Of a stretch of 64,000 bases of DNA, positions 47,369 to 58,276 are shown piece by piece. A program made the position numbers and the translations under genes. The notes under the pieces were generated by a model, which was not told where the DNA came from, ran no database searches, and saw only the letters and a list, made by a program, of their open reading frames with translations. The number at the start of each line of letters is the position of its first letter. The first letter of the stretch is position 1. The stretch is from Micractinium sp. NFX-FRZ (taxonomy: Eukaryota; Chlorophyta; Trebouxiophyceae; Chlorellales; Chlorellaceae), in NCBI GenBank assembly GCA_029339195.1, contig JAPTJF010000217.1, positions 1 through 64,000 on the forward strand, in the 5' to 3' direction.

Positions 47369-48655
47369 TCAGTCGGCTTGCTTGCGCCGGCACCGCTCGC
47401 GCACCCCTTGCACCAGCAGCCAGCATGATCCGCCCGCCAGCAAGTGCTTCAGCGTGTGGCCGCTCACAACGCCAGCTGTCAGGCGGTAGACCTGCCAGTC
47501 CAACGACTCTGCCAGCTGGGCTGCCGAGTAGAGGCCCAGGGAAGCCAGCAGGAAGCTGAGGCCGGGGTCGCGGCGGCGTGGCGGCAGTGGTGGGTATGCC
47601 AGCACAAGGTATGTGGACCCTCGCACTGCAGCCGGGCAGGAGGGTGGGGGATGGGGGGAGGGGAGGGCCAGCAAGGGTTGAGGCAGGCGTGGGTGGGTGG
47701 ATGGGAGGGCCAGCGATGGGTGAGGCACGCGTGGGTGGGTGTAGGGGAGGGCTAGTGAGGGTGAGGCACGCAGCTGAGGGGGGCTGAGTGAGCGGGGGCA
47801 CAAGGGGCACCACTGTTGTTTGTACAAAAGATTTACCGAACCAACAGGCACCAGTCACCAAACAGCTGGTACTGCAATGCGTTAGCTGCACCCATAGGGC
47901 AACAACCCAAGCAAGTCACTCCCCGGCCCGCCGACTGCCCCAACCAGCCAGCTCAGCTCACCAGCAACGGCCTGCATCAGGGTGTATATGCGGAGGTCTC
48001 CCTGCCCGCTGCGCTCGCTGGCGTCCCAGTGCAGCACGCTGCCCACTGCCCCTGCCATCAGCACCGGCAGCAGCGCCAGTCCCGCCGCTGCGCTGCGCCG
48101 TTCACAGATGTGGGAGGCGAGGAGGCTCGAAAAAATGACAGCGATGCCAAGCCGATCCCACACGAGGGTGCCGTTGCTGGGGTGGAGATGGTAGAAGGCA
48201 GAGCAGCCAGAGGTAAGCACTGTGCCGGCATAGCATGCCGCCAGGCAGACGGCTTCTGCTGCGGACGGCGCGTCTGGTGTGCTGGCCCTTTGGCCGCCGC
48301 ACTGCCTGCCGCTGCCGCTGCCCCTCCCGAGGAAGTGCTGGGCCAGCACCCAGAGGCCGGCTATGCCAGAGGCTGCAAAGGCCGCGTTGCTGAGCACGTT
48401 GGCGCAGGAGGGGATGCCTAGTAACTGCCGGGAGTCGGCAAAGTCGTGGTAACTGAGCGGCTGGGGGGTGTGCGGCGAGCTCCCCGCCACGACCGCCGCT
48501 GCCAGCAGAGCTGCTACCTCCGCCGCCAGCCGCAGCGCGGTCGCCCTGCGGCCCCACCAGTAGCGCAGGCACGAAACTCCTAAGCGCGCCATCGTCTTGC
48601 TCGGTGGGCCAGCCGGGTACGCTTGGCGGTCCCACATTCCGCTGGGTACGTTCAC
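47369..48655 (-). CDS. Ceramidase-like seven-TM membrane hydrolase, 316 aa, 2 exons
   Basis: Exons 48655-47962 and 47625-47369 joined in phase 1 by a GT-AG intron. Motifs of the alkaline ceramidase-like branch of the CREST superfamily are present in order: YHDFADSRQLLGIP and NVLSNAAF (first conserved block), SGCSAFYHLHP with LVWDRLGIAV (second), and GHTLKHLLAG (third). The Asp and His residues in these blocks bind the catalytic zinc in the superfamily. Hydrophobic segments fit seven TM helices. The likely role is hydrolysis of ceramide-type lipids in the ER/Golgi, but bacterial and algal members of this branch are poorly tested. The start may be 48655 or the internal ATG at 48592, which begins MARLGVSC just before TM1. 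Only one intron, unlike most neighbours. Confidence 0.85.
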
Positions 48656-50621
48656 GCAAACCGCGTTACGAAACGATGTCGTGCTGCCTCGTCATTGTTG
48701 CAGACTTAGGTTTACATACACGAGGAAGAGACCTGGCAATAACTGGCGCCTGCCCCTGGTGGTGTCGCCGCCCCGCTGGCGGGCGGCCGCTGTGCGCGCT
48801 GCCGCATGCATGCAGCAATGCTAGCACGGGATCAGCGGCACCGCCCCGCGAAGCTTCCAGCAATCCAATAACGCCTGCTACACAAGGCAGGTCCCTTGCA
48901 TCCCCTCCCCTGCACCACCCTTGACGCAGGACTGCCTTGCAGCCCAACATGACCGTCAGCGTCAGCTGTGACCAGCGCCAGCGGTACCTGCACGACCTGC
49001 TTGCCCCTTCAGCTTGATTTCGCCCAGAACTCGGCGGCTCATCTCGAGACCCCTTGTTACAAAACCCCCTATCAGCTTGGCTCGCTCCCGCCGTCCCCGG
49101 CACGGCTGCTGACCGAGCGCTGTCAGTACCCGGCGAGGCTGCCGAGTCTAGTGCTGTTTGTGGCCCCACAGCTACAAGCAAGGCGGCTGGCGCCCCACAG
49201 GCTGGGTCCTTTGCCTGCAGTGCCCTGGCGTACATTAGCATTCCTCAACGTTGGTACATCCTGAGCGGCATCATTGGCAGAATGCAGGGGCATTTGCCGA
49301 TGCCCAGGGCAGCCTCTGGGCCCTCACGGGCCGCTGCGACTGCGCCAGCCCGGCTTCCCGTGTGCGCTGTTCAGGCTGGCGGGAGGTGTGCACTCATAAG
49401 CCCCCCAAATGCCGCCTTTGACCCATGTACACGCAGTGAAGAGTGACGAGGGTTCGCGCAGATGCATCCTCCTTGCGCGTGTCAGAGGGTCCCCATCTTC
49501 CAGCACAAACACCACAAACCACATCACAGCCCCACCCTGTGCTCTCTGCCAGCTGTCACGAGCGCACCACCTCGGCTGGGACAACCGGCGCTGCTTGAGG
49601 CAGAGACCGTAAGGGAATGAAGCCACAGCGAGCGCACCGCACAACGAGCAGGGGATTCGAGCCACATTGAGTGCACAGCCACCGCAACCCAGAGCGCTGC
49701 GATCGTGTCAAACCCCAGCGTGGCGGCAGACATGCCGCGCAGGCAGGACGGCACTGGGTACAGATGCTGTCTGCATGGGCTATTGCATAGGTTAGTGCTG
49801 CTGCCTGCCGCCCCGTTTGACCGAGTGCAAGCAAGGGGTGCGGCCAAGGAGGTAAAATCACCGAGGCAGGTGAGACAGCCGGCGCCGCGGGACGCGCCAG
49901 CTGCAGCAGGTGCGATGGTAATGTGTAAGAAGGCAAAGCAAGCACATGAATAGACAGAGACGCCGAGGGGGCGTTGCGCTGGGTGCCCAAGGTGCTGAAG
50001 CCATTCTTGGTCGGATGCGGAGACACTATCTCACACTTTTGCCGCACTCTGCCTGGTGTTTGTGTGTGCATGACCCATGCCTGCCAAGCCGGCGGCAGCA
50101 GGCTTCTCCGTCGGCCCCGCCACCACCGCCGCCACCGCCACCGCCTCAAACCGGCAAATGCAGCGGGTGTGGCCTCTGCAGTTCTTTGGAAACCAATTCG
50201 TCTGGATGCCACCGTGTTAGGTGCCCGGGGCAGGCGAGAGAGTCGACGGCGGGACAAAGGTGTGGACCAAGGGCTGCCGGGGGTGCAAGCAAAGAGCCGA
50301 ATCACGGAACTAGCTGCATTCAATACGCGAACGGAGCGCGCGAGGGGAGAGTGAGAACCGCGAGCGTGCTGAGGGCCGCCGCATGGGTCCTTGCTTTGGC
50401 TTTCTAGTTCTGCCGGCAAGAAAGTCTCCGTGCCTCGCGAGTCTTGTTGTGACCACCGGGTCCCTTACCTTTGAGCCGAGGCGGAGCTCAGCCACGCGAA
50501 CTGGCCGCGAGAGCCGCGCGGACACCGGCGAGTTTCGCCGCTCAGCACAAGCGTTGGCGCTGGGCGGGCCGCGGATTAGGAGCGCGGGGGGCTGAGGGGG
50601 TGTGCGCACACAGACCCCGTC
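48656..50621. promoter_or_regulatory. Long bidirectional intergenic region, ceramidase-like / SANT gene H
   Basis: Almost 2 kb between divergent starts. Frames on the minus strand (for example about 50419-49556) are open but use codons such as TTA, which are rare in the neighbouring genes, and have no splice context. One contains a CxxC...CxxC pattern near 49610-49690 that I take as chance. No gene supported. A CCG/CCA trinucleotide run lies at about 50117-50150. Confidence 0.55.
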
Positions 50622-53600
50622 ATGGAGGCGACAGGTCTGGGGGGGGCCCCGCAGCTCCAGCAGCACATTGCGCAGCAGCCCGGCACGCTGGATCTGGCGC
50701 ACGATGTGGGAACCGAGCCGGCGGAGCACAAGCTGTCAGCACCAGAGATGGAGGGCGCACTGGCGGCGACGGCCGCCGCCGCCTCGGGAAAGCGCGGCGC
50801 ACCAGGCGAGTATGTTGCGTGCATATTACCCAGCGCAGGTCACCGCTCTTCTCAGCCCTCTCCAGCGTATCGCAGAGTGCGCCAGTGTCTTCCTCTGCCC
50901 TACGGCCTCCGTCCTGATTGTGTCCCACCTGCCCCGCTGCTGCTGCTGCCGTTGCAGAGGAGGACGGCAGTGCAAACGATGGGGAGGAGCCAGGTGCAAA
51001 GCGGCTACGGGTTGCTGATCCAGCTGAGGAGCCAGGGGACGGGCCGCCTCCTCTGGAGGGCGAGGGCCCTGATGGCGAGATGGCAGCAGAGGAGGGTGCG
51101 GACGGCGGCATGGGTGCTGCCGCCGCCGCTGTAGACGCCGCCGACGCCGCGGCAGCGGCCACCGCCGCGGCGCAGCAGATGCTGCTGCAGCACGCAGCCG
51201 GGGGCGGCGCCATGGGGTTCCATGCGCTGGACCCTGCCGCCGCTGCGGCCCTGGGCCTGACGCCAGAGCAGCAGGCACAGATGCAGCAATTCATGCAATT
51301 CCCCACGCTGACGCTGTCCCCCGAGGCGCTCGCGGCCGCCGGCGCCAGCCTGCCCACGGGCCCCGACGGCCAGCCGCTGGCGACGCTCACGTTGCCGCTG
51401 CTGGGTGCTGGCGGCGAGCTGCCGCAGCTTGCATTTGACCCCTCCGCCCTCAACATCCCCATCCTCGCGCCCGATGGCTCACAGCTCACGCCAGAGCAGA
51501 TCATGACGCTCTTCAGCCAGTCACCCATGCCGTTTGTCATCCCCCTGGGATCGGGTCAGGCGGCCCAGCTGGGCATGGGGGCGCTGGCGGGCGGCATGGG
51601 GGCGGCGGGGGCTGGGGGGCCGGCAGCGGAGGGAGGCTACAAGAACTGGTGGGACGAGCGGGAGGAGAAGGTGGGTGGGGCAGGGTGGGGGCAGCACGGG
51701 AAGAGAAGAAGGAGGTGGGTGAATGGGTGGGCGCAGCGCGGGGTGTTTGGGAGTGGCCACGGACGTGGGCCAGGCAGGCAGGAGCGTGGGTGGAGGCAGG
51801 ATTGTGTGCTGGGGGCCCGGAAGGCGGGTGATGGGAGGTGTGATCTGTGATCAGGCGGGGCTGGGGTGCCGCTCTACAGTGCCTGCCTGCCTGCCGCCTG
51901 CATGCATTCATGCTACCAATGCTCACGTCCCCAGCCCCGCCCCTCCCAACGGTCTCTTTCCCTGGCGGGTGACTTCCCCTTCTGCAGGACCTGATTCAGA
52001 TGGTGGATGACCCGGGGTACCGCCTGGAGAAGCTGGGCACCGCTGAGCTGGACTGGGACAAGGTGGCCATCTACTTTGGGGGCAGGAGGTGCGGTCGTGG
52101 GTGGGCGGCGGGTCTAGCTGTCGCGGGGGCCTGCTGTCCACGTTGACGTCTGGAGGTGCCCTTGCAGATGGCAATTAGGTGTAGTCGGGGCCTGCTGTCT
52201 TCTTTGGGGGCAGGAGGTTGGTTGGGGTGTGCTTGTGGGGCAGGTTTAAGTTGGGGCAAGGCAGCGCGCACTCTGGGTACGGGAGGAAGGTGCAATGGTG
52301 AAGGCACACGCCGTTGCTCTGTCTTCTGTGGGGGAGGCTCCACCCCACACCTGCATGCATGCGGGGACTGCCGGTGCTGATCAGCCGCTCGGTCAGCTCC
52401 CCCGCACCTATCATGCTGCTGCTCTTGGTGCAGTCAACACGGGATGCACACACAGTACATTGGTACAGCTTCCAGGCAGCTGCCCCCAGGTACCTGTGTG
52501 TGGCCCCACTCCTCCATCCCGTGCCTGGTGCAGCCAGAATGCGCTGCGCAAGAAGTACTGGCAGCTGACCAAGAAGGCGGACAGCGACTCAGAGGCAATG
52601 GAGCTGACGGGTGAGGGAGGCTGTGCTGCTGCTGTGCATGGATCGGCGTGTGGGGGCGGGGTGGAGGGGTTGGGTGGGAAAGAGGGCAGAGCGTGGACAC
52701 CAACACAACAGTAATGGCGGACGGGGCCAGGCATGGTTGAACACCGGGCAGGAGGAGCGACGGGCAGGTACGCATGACGTGGGCAGCGTTTCTTGAGAGC
52801 GTTGAGGTGGCGGAGGTAATGGGGCTGACGGGTGAGGGGGGCATGAGGTTGGAGGCCTTGCCCAAGCCCCTGCAGACGGCTGTTTTTGCTGTGCATGGGT
52901 CGGCTGGTGGGGTGGGTAGGGCAGAGCGGGGGCAGCGAAAATAAGGGCAGGCAGGGCTGCGCACAGGCAGGAGGGGTGGGTGCAGGAAGGGGGGGCAGCT
53001 GACCAAGGATTGGGCAGCCAACCAGGAATGTGGGCAGCGGCGCGGGAGGCAGTTGAGTTGACAGTGGCAGAACTTGAAGGTGGATGGCTGGCGGGTGTTG
53101 AGCGGGTCAGGACAGAGCGGGGCAAGTGTTGGGTGGGTGAGGGTGGTGCATCCAGAACTCCTTGGGGCCTGGAGCGGTGGAGCCCAACAAGCGGTGCCGC
53201 CGCCTGTCCCATGTGACTGAACAACATCCACCCAAGTTCCGTCCTCCCGCTGCGCAGCGAAGGAGCCAACAAGCGGTGCCGCCGCCGCCTGCCCTATGCA
53301 CCTGGACCACTCACCCAACCTGTTTTCTGTTGCCCCTCCCGCTGCGCAGCGGTGGACCCCAACAAGCGCCCGCGCGCCGACCGCAAGCTGTGGACTGATG
53401 AGGAGACCACAATGCTGATGCGGCTGGCTGGGGTGAGGCATGCGCGCGCTTGATTTGGAAGTCTGGACTCGTTGAGGAGGCGCTCCCTGCTCTGCCAGCG
53501 GCGCCTCCCCCGCCCTGTGCCCGCCGCCTTGCTGCACCCTGCCTGGCCCGCCAGTCCCAGACCCACCCACTCAAGCAGTGTGCTGCATTCCCACCTGCCC

Positions 53601-56600
53601 CCACTCCACTCCCCCCGCGACGGCTGTATTGCCACCTGCAGCACTGGGGGGCAGATCGCCGTGCAGCGGCACTGACCTCCTCTCTTTCAGCCCCCCACCC
53701 ACCAATGCTTATCCCATGATGTGCCCCCATCTTATGGCACCCTCCCACTCATCCCGTTTCTGCGTACTGTACTGCTTCCTGTACCGCAGGAGAGCGGGTA
53801 CCGCATGCAGCTGCTGCACATGGACGAGGCGGTGACGGAGGGGGAGATGTGGGAGACGATTGCCATGCACTTTGGGTGCAGGTACGGGGGTAACGTTGGG
53901 TGTCGATGGTGTGTGTCGGGGCCGGGTGATATTTCCTTAAATTTTCTTTTCTTGCACATCGTTGCTATGCACCTTTGGTGCAGGCGGCACAGTCCCTTCC
54001 GCCCCTCGCCCCTGGACGCGGCTCCACCCCTTGCCGTCGCTCGCTCGTCACCCCTGCGCTGCGTGCTCTGCTGCTTGTTGGTTGGCCCCCCCACGTGCGT
54101 GCAGCGTCCAGACCGCCAAGCGCAAGTACCGGCACTCGCTTGAGGCGATGCACAATGGGACGCTTGGCGTGGAGAAGGGTGAGTGGACGCTGCACTTCGT
54201 GCCTGCCCGTTGGAGTCTACGCTGCCGTGCGGTGTGGTCCTGTAACGCCTGCCTGCCTGCCTGCCTGCCTGGTGCTGCATGCTGCCCCGTGCGTGTTACC
54301 CCCCACCCGCCGTGCCCGCCTGCCCTCTTCCTCCTTTCATGCTTTGTCGCATACCCGCTCCCGGTGCTGCCCGCCAACCAACCAATCAGCATGCATGCTC
54401 ACCTCACCTCGCGTCCCCTCCCCTCCCCTCCCTCCCCCGCCTCCCTGCACCCGCACCCGCAGGCAAGCGGCAGCACCACCGCAAGGCCACCCCCTACCGC
54501 TGGATGATTGTGAGCGCGCTCAGCGAGCTGCCTAACTACCAGGTGCGCTGGCGGGGGGCAGGGCATTAACTTGACTTATGTTTGTTTTTTTGTTAGTAAC
54601 CCCCAAAGCATGTATTTGATGCGCTGTGCCAACTCAGGAAATACATCCAGTTAGCTGGTGATGGTACAAGGTGGGAGGCAGGGGAGACGGGGAGGCGCAT
54701 GGGCAGGGGGGACGGGGGGGGACACCTGGGCCCACCCTGTGTCGCCTTCCCCCTGCTGTCCCCCTGCATGCCCCCTCGTGCCAACAGACAGGGCGCCGCC
54801 CCCCCGGAACATACAGGCGGCGGCACCACCCACACTCCCCCCCGCCGTAGCGTCGTTCACGCACTCACTTCGTGCCACGCTTGTTCATGAGGGCCCCTGC
54901 AGGGCACCGCCCCCGAGATCTTTGAGCGCATCGAGAGCAACCTGTCTTTTGTGGAGCAGCTGGACCTGCGCATCATGCCGGGCACCAAGCACGTCCCCAG
55001 GTGGGTGGCCAGGAAGCCGGGCGGAAGCTGGGCGGAAGCTGGTCGTCACGGTGGTGTGGGGCTGGCAGGCATCAGCACGAGCTTACGGCACAGCAGCAGC
55101 CTGGGGTGCGGTGGCGCACCTGCGGCCTGGCAGCGGCTGCATTGCCGCAGGCTATGTGCAACATCCTGCAGCACCTCCTGCCCTCGAAATCCCGCTCCTG
55201 CCACCACCTCATCGCCGCCACCTGTACCTGCCTCCACCTGTCCCCCCTGCCTGCCCCTGGCAGGTGGAAGATCCAGGTGCGCAAGGTGCTGAGCGCGGAC
55301 AAGATCTTTCAGCACACCGGCCTCAAGCAGAAGCACGAGACGGTGTGGAGGCTGGACCAGGTGGGGCGGGGCGTGAGACAGGGTGGCGTGTGGGGAAATG
55401 CAGAGGGGAGGCCCACAGATACTCGATTTGCCGTGAGGAAGAGGGGCAGTGGGAGGGGTCAGGTGAAAAGCATGGGGTGGGTCTGATGAACCGTGTCTCT
55501 CGGAGGCCGCACGCGTGCTGCATCCTCGCCAGGAGGGTTAGGTGGGCCCGGGTGAGCAGCTGGCGCCAAGCAGCTGGGTGCGCACCAAGCAGAGCAGGCG
55601 TCCCGCACAATCTGGCGCTGGCCTACCGCATGTGCCTGCCCGCCTGCCTCCCCCGTCTGCTTAAATGCCTCCCTCCCTGCCCCCCACCCCCCCACCCCGG
55701 CCTGCTCACCTGCCCGCCCTGCAGCACGAGCTGCAGGAGGCCCAGGCCAGCAGCCGCAGCGCGGGGCGCAACACGACGGCGTCCGCCGCCGCTCAGCAGG
55801 CCATCGCGGGGCTGCCCGGCTTCGACCCGTCTGCCATGGCGCAGCCGCCGCCGCTGGCAGGTGCGCCGCCGCTGGGCTGCCGGGCTGAGCCCGAGGTTGG
55901 TCAGCAGGCGGGCAGGCAGGCAGGCGGGCAGGCAGGCAGGCAGGTGTCACGAGAACAGGGTGGCTGCAACCGCTGCACCTGGTCAGGGCTGCGCTTCCTG
56001 CGCTGCCTCCTGCACCGCCTCCGCCCCAACCCACGCTGCCCTGCCGTGAGCCCCTCCCCTGATCAGCTGGTGAGCCCCTCCCGCTCCGCCCCCGCAGACG
56101 CCGACGCAGCGGCTGCGGCCGCCGCCTCTGCCGGCGTCACTCCTGACATGCTGGGTGCAGCCATTGCGGCGGTCAACACCGGGCATGGCCACGTTATGGC
56201 CGCGCCTGGGCACGGTCACGGCATGGCAGCTCCCGGCATGTCGCACCATATGGCGTTGGTGCAGGAGCAGATAGCGGCAACCATTGCCAACGCGCCGCTG
56301 GTGATACCGCCCGACCAGCTGCCGCAGGTGTGTGTGGTAGTGCGGTAGTGTGGTAGTGTGGAAGGGGTGCGCTATGAGTGGGGCGGGGCCGGACATGGGG
56401 GCTGGCGCAGGGGCAGGCGCTGCCCAAGCGGGCGCGCAGGCGCACAGTGGGCAAGGCAGCAGCACAGGGCAGTGGTTCCACGTTTGGCGGCCCAGCTGCA
56501 CGGCATATTGTCTCGCTGCAGGGAGGCGCGCACCTCCAACCCTGTGCCTCTGCATGGTTGACTATGTGCTGTCGCACAGAGCCAGAGCCGGAGAGGTGCA

Positions 56601-57510
56601 GTGCCTCTCCTGCTGTCAGGCTGTGCTGGCTCCCGCCCCCACCCTGAGCCGTCGCCGCTGCTCCTCCTTTTCTGCCTCAACGGCGCTGACAGAAAACCTG
56701 CAGCAGCTGCCGACACTGGGCTGAAGCACACCCCTCCAGTCTAAGTGCCTGCTTCCATTGGGCATCAGCCCACGCCTGCTCCCTCCTCTGCGCCGCAATG
56801 CAGATGGGAGACCTGCTGGCTGCCAGTGAGCGCTAAAACAGCCTGACTTCCACACTGCGCCTGCCTGGCCCCTACCATCAACCTGCGCTTGCTCCCTGTG
56901 TACCCACACACTGCAGATGGGAGACCTGCAGCTGCCGGTGAGCGCGGGCATGCAGGCAGGCGAGCTCACGACGGCGCTGCACCAGATCACGGCAGCTCAA
57001 GGCCAGCAGCAGCAGCAGCAGCAGCAGCATGAGCAGCAGGGCATGGGAGAGCTTGGCGGGACGGAGCATGGGCAGCACGCACAGCACGGGCAGCACGGGC
57101 ACGCCCACCTCCAGCCCCATGGCTTGCACCAGAACGCCGCGGAGCAGCAGCAGCAGCAGGAGCAGCATGAGCAGCAGCTTGACCAGCACGAGGTGGGGGA
57201 GGGCGACGACATGCACGCTCATGCCCACGCCCACTCGCACCACCACGACCACTTGGTGCAGCTGGGCATCATGCAGCAGTTCTCCCCAATAGACCCCTCC
57301 ATGCTGGCAGCCATGGCAGCGGCTGGCATGCCTGGCGGCCTGCCCGAGGGGCACGGCCACGGCATGCCAGGCGGGCACGAGCACGGGCACGAGCACGAGC
57401 ATGGGCACGAGCATGACAGCGGGGCGGCCGCGCTCACGCTGCCGCTGGTGCACACTGTGGAGGTGCCCGCCCCGCTGTCTGACGAGCAGCAGCACCACCA
57501 GCACCAGTGA
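50622..57510 (+). CDS. Double SANT/Myb protein with winged-helix-like domain and His-rich tail, 863 aa, 13 exons
   Basis: Exons 50622-50838, 50958-51670, 51988-52088, 52534-52610, 53350-53432, 53790-53881, 54105-54178, 54463-54542, 54903-55000, 55264-55360, 55725-55860, 56098-56327 and 56917-57510; 2592 nt in frame. Residues 1-300 are Ala/Glu/Pro-rich and contain GAKRLRVAD, a possible NLS. SANT1 (about 302-360): NWWDEREEKDLIQMV, EKLG, DWDKVAIYFG, ALRKKYWQLTKK. SANT2 (about 382-445): RKLWTDEETTMLMRLAG, WETIAMHFG, AKRKYRHSL. Residues about 460-535 (PYRWMIVSALSELPNY, APEIFERIE, WKIQVRKVLSADKIFQHTG) have the helix-helix-helix-wing rhythm of a winged helix of the linker-histone/forkhead kind. The C-terminal 200 residues are Gln- and His-rich. 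A nuclear DNA-binding role is inferred. SANT1 resembles the SANT domain of the gene at 62803. I do not know a described protein with this architecture. Confidence 0.88.
52611..53349 (+). repeat. SANT gene H intron 4: nest of decayed copies of exon 4 and exon 5 edges
   Basis: Visible pieces are: a copy of the exon 4 end and donor (gcaatggagctgacgggtgaggg) as gtaatggggctgacgggtgaggg near 52818-52840, with about 90 bp of following intron repeated; an exon 4 internal phrase (cagctgaccaag) at about 52996-53010; and two copies of the exon 5 start (cggtggaccccaacaagcg) near 53173-53195 and 53258-53282. The functional edges are 52610 and 53350. Confidence 0.8.
56804..56836 (+). repeat. Decoy copy of the SANT gene H exon 13 start with a stop
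   Basis: Following a cag acceptor, atgggagacctg repeats the start of exon 13 (56917), but the copy runs into TAA at 56834. Use of this acceptor would remove the His-rich tail. Confidence 0.85.
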
Positions 57511-58276
57511 AGCAGCACTGAAGCAGCGCCTCTGCCGCGCCTGGTGCAGCCGTCGGCGGAGCGGCGCCCCGTGCATTCCTGCACTTGGCGTGCGCACAGC
57601 TGCACTGGACTGGGATGTGCAGCCAGCCTTGGCTCTGCATTCAATCCTCACATACGCGCACGCCAGGCCAGCTCAGCGGCTTGCAAAGTGCTGCACTGAG
57701 GGCCAGTGCCCAAATCCGTCGACCCAACACCCCCTCCCGCCTTTCTCCTGACACCCAACGCATGCCCCGCCAGCATGACGCCTTGTGCCTGCCACCAATC
57801 CACAACCCTCTTGCTGTGTGTGCAGCCCTGGCTCCGCTCCCCGCTTGCTCGGGCTTGTTGTGTTTTGTTTTCAGTACTGCCTGTCCCAGCCCCGCTAACC
57901 CTCGAATCATGTTTTGAGCTTTAACCGTTGAAATTCCGGCAAAAGGGGCGTGGTACAAGTGCGGGGGACAGGTCGATGGGGCAGACGAAGAGTAACATAG
58001 GTTTTGTGCTGCAAACGGGTGAGGAAGCAAGGGCATACGGCTGTGACGGCAGAGGGGGCAGCAATCCGGACGTTTAAAAATCGGTACAGAAGCACCAGTG
58101 GGGTTTGGAAGGAGAAGCAGTTGGCAAGCTTCCAACTAAAGTGGATGTGCCCAGAGGAGAGGGTGGATTGCATGGACAGGTTTAAAACAATCAGAGAACA
58201 TGTTAACAGTAACCGTGGAATCATCATAGAAATGGGGGGCCCAGCTGGTTGAGTGACGCTTGCTCCATGCACTCTC
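57511..58276. other. Convergent 3' region, SANT gene H / SAND gene
   Basis: Both 3' UTRs. I find no TGTAA on either strand here, unlike the other gene ends, so a variant poly(A) signal must be used. Positions about 57900-58230 are markedly less GC-rich. No exon recognised. Confidence 0.55.

Noticed and set aside
49556..50419. 287-codon minus-strand frame with a CxxC...CxxC zinc-ribbon-like end
   Set aside because: Uses codons rare in the real genes here, has no splice context or promoter position, and the Cys pattern is short enough to be chance.
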